DNA of 6,305 bases, from contig JACQWN010000659.1 of the NCBI GenBank assembly GCA_016209245.1, positions 1-6,305 of the forward strand, read 5' to 3'. Under the pieces are notes generated by a model. It had not been told where the DNA came from, did no database searches, and worked only from the letters and a program-made list of their open reading frames with translations. This document shows, in pieces, positions 6,038-6,305 of this stretch. A program made the translations under genes and the position numbers. Source of the DNA: Bacteroidia bacterium. Lineage in GTDB: Bacteria > Bacteroidota > Bacteroidia > Bacteroidales > BM523. How positions within the stretch are numbered: the first letter of the stretch is position 1; each line of letters opens with the position of its first letter.

Positions 6038-6305
6038 ATGTTTGAAAATCGTTATCCCTCCGAGATGAGGTTATTACTTTTTTTGTGCTTTCCGGATAAA
6101 TATAATAATGTTGATATTCATTCCCTTGTGAAACAAGATATTAACTGGCGTCAATTTATTGCTCTTGTTACCGCACATCGTTTAGGTCTGTTGATTTTCA
6201 GGAATGCGGTTCAATATAAATCCCTTATTCCTGCAGAAATTTATAATGAATTAAAAGGTTACAGAAACAAAAATACACTGCGCATGATGGAGATGACAGG
6301 AGAAA
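6038..6305 (+). CDS. NTP_transf_5-type nucleotidyltransferase, N-terminal part (runs off the window)
   Basis: The frame is open from ATG at 6038 to the window end, giving 89 residues; an in-frame TAA at 6005-6007 lies upstream. The protein starts MFENRYPSEMRLLLFLC and continues DINWRQFIALVTAHRLGLLIFRNA, IPAEIYNELKGYRNKNTLRMMEM. This matches the helical N terminus of uncharacterised nucleotidyltransferase family proteins, whose pattern is D-W-x-x-(ILF)...A-x-x-H-R-(LV), then iP-x-x-I, then N-x-x-R-x-M-E-M before the catalytic GSxxD-like region, which would lie beyond 6305. Members are repeatedly found in lasso peptide and related RiPP clusters of Bacteroidetes, Firmicutes and Proteobacteria, which supports reading this locus as RiPP-related. 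It is transcribed away from the ATPase gene, probably from the palindromic box at 5977-5984. The family call rests on the N terminus only, so it is moderate. Confidence 0.6.
   Translation, partial: MFENRYPSEMRLLLFLCFPDKYNNVDIHSLVKQDINWRQFIALVTAHRLGLLIFRNAVQYKSLIPAEIYNELKGYRNKNTLRMMEMTGE

Overview
The window looks like Bacteroidota (Bacteroidetes) DNA. It is AT-rich, carries two genes for secreted proteins with SprB/PKD-like repeats of the kind exported by type IX secretion, has promoter-like boxes matching the Bacteroidetes -7 consensus TAnnTTTG, and shows no clear Shine-Dalgarno sequences. The species cannot be named from this sequence.

Layout. Positions 1-227 (+) hold the 3' end of a gene for an SprB-repeat surface protein. 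It meets head-on, with a 22-bp overlap, a minus-strand gene (206-2005) for a secreted seven-blade beta-propeller plus SprB-repeat protein. Both reading frames stop just after the same repeat motif (VTVT), inside a palindrome. This looks like a rearrangement or chimeric join, not two natural gene ends. Upstream on the minus strand come a 56-residue peptide gene (2125-2295) and an asparagine-synthetase-like gene (2387-4270). A 133-bp MITE-like element (4334-4466) follows, then a DUF4143-type AAA ATPase gene (4556-5731, minus). The 306-bp divergent spacer (5732-6037) holds three perfect palindromes. The window ends in the first 89 codons of a plus-strand NTP_transf_5-type nucleotidyltransferase gene (6038 onward).

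The most interesting content is a candidate RiPP locus of lasso-peptide type. The asparagine-synthetase homologue has lost the glutaminase cysteine (MSAIFGI instead of MCGIFGI), as expected of a lasso cyclase. The small peptide has a leader with a W-x-x-P-x-I motif and a Thr. If that Thr is -2, the core is 15 residues with Asp at position 8, which fits an eight-residue macrolactam ring, and it ends in Ser. Proteins resembling the nucleotidyltransferase are known from lasso clusters, including those where a kinase modifies the C-terminal Ser. The maturation protease and leader-binding protein (B1/B2) are not in the window; if the assignment is right they should lie beyond position 6305 or elsewhere in the genome. 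The ATPase gene and the MITE-like element sit between the cyclase and the nucleotidyltransferase and look like later insertions or cargo.
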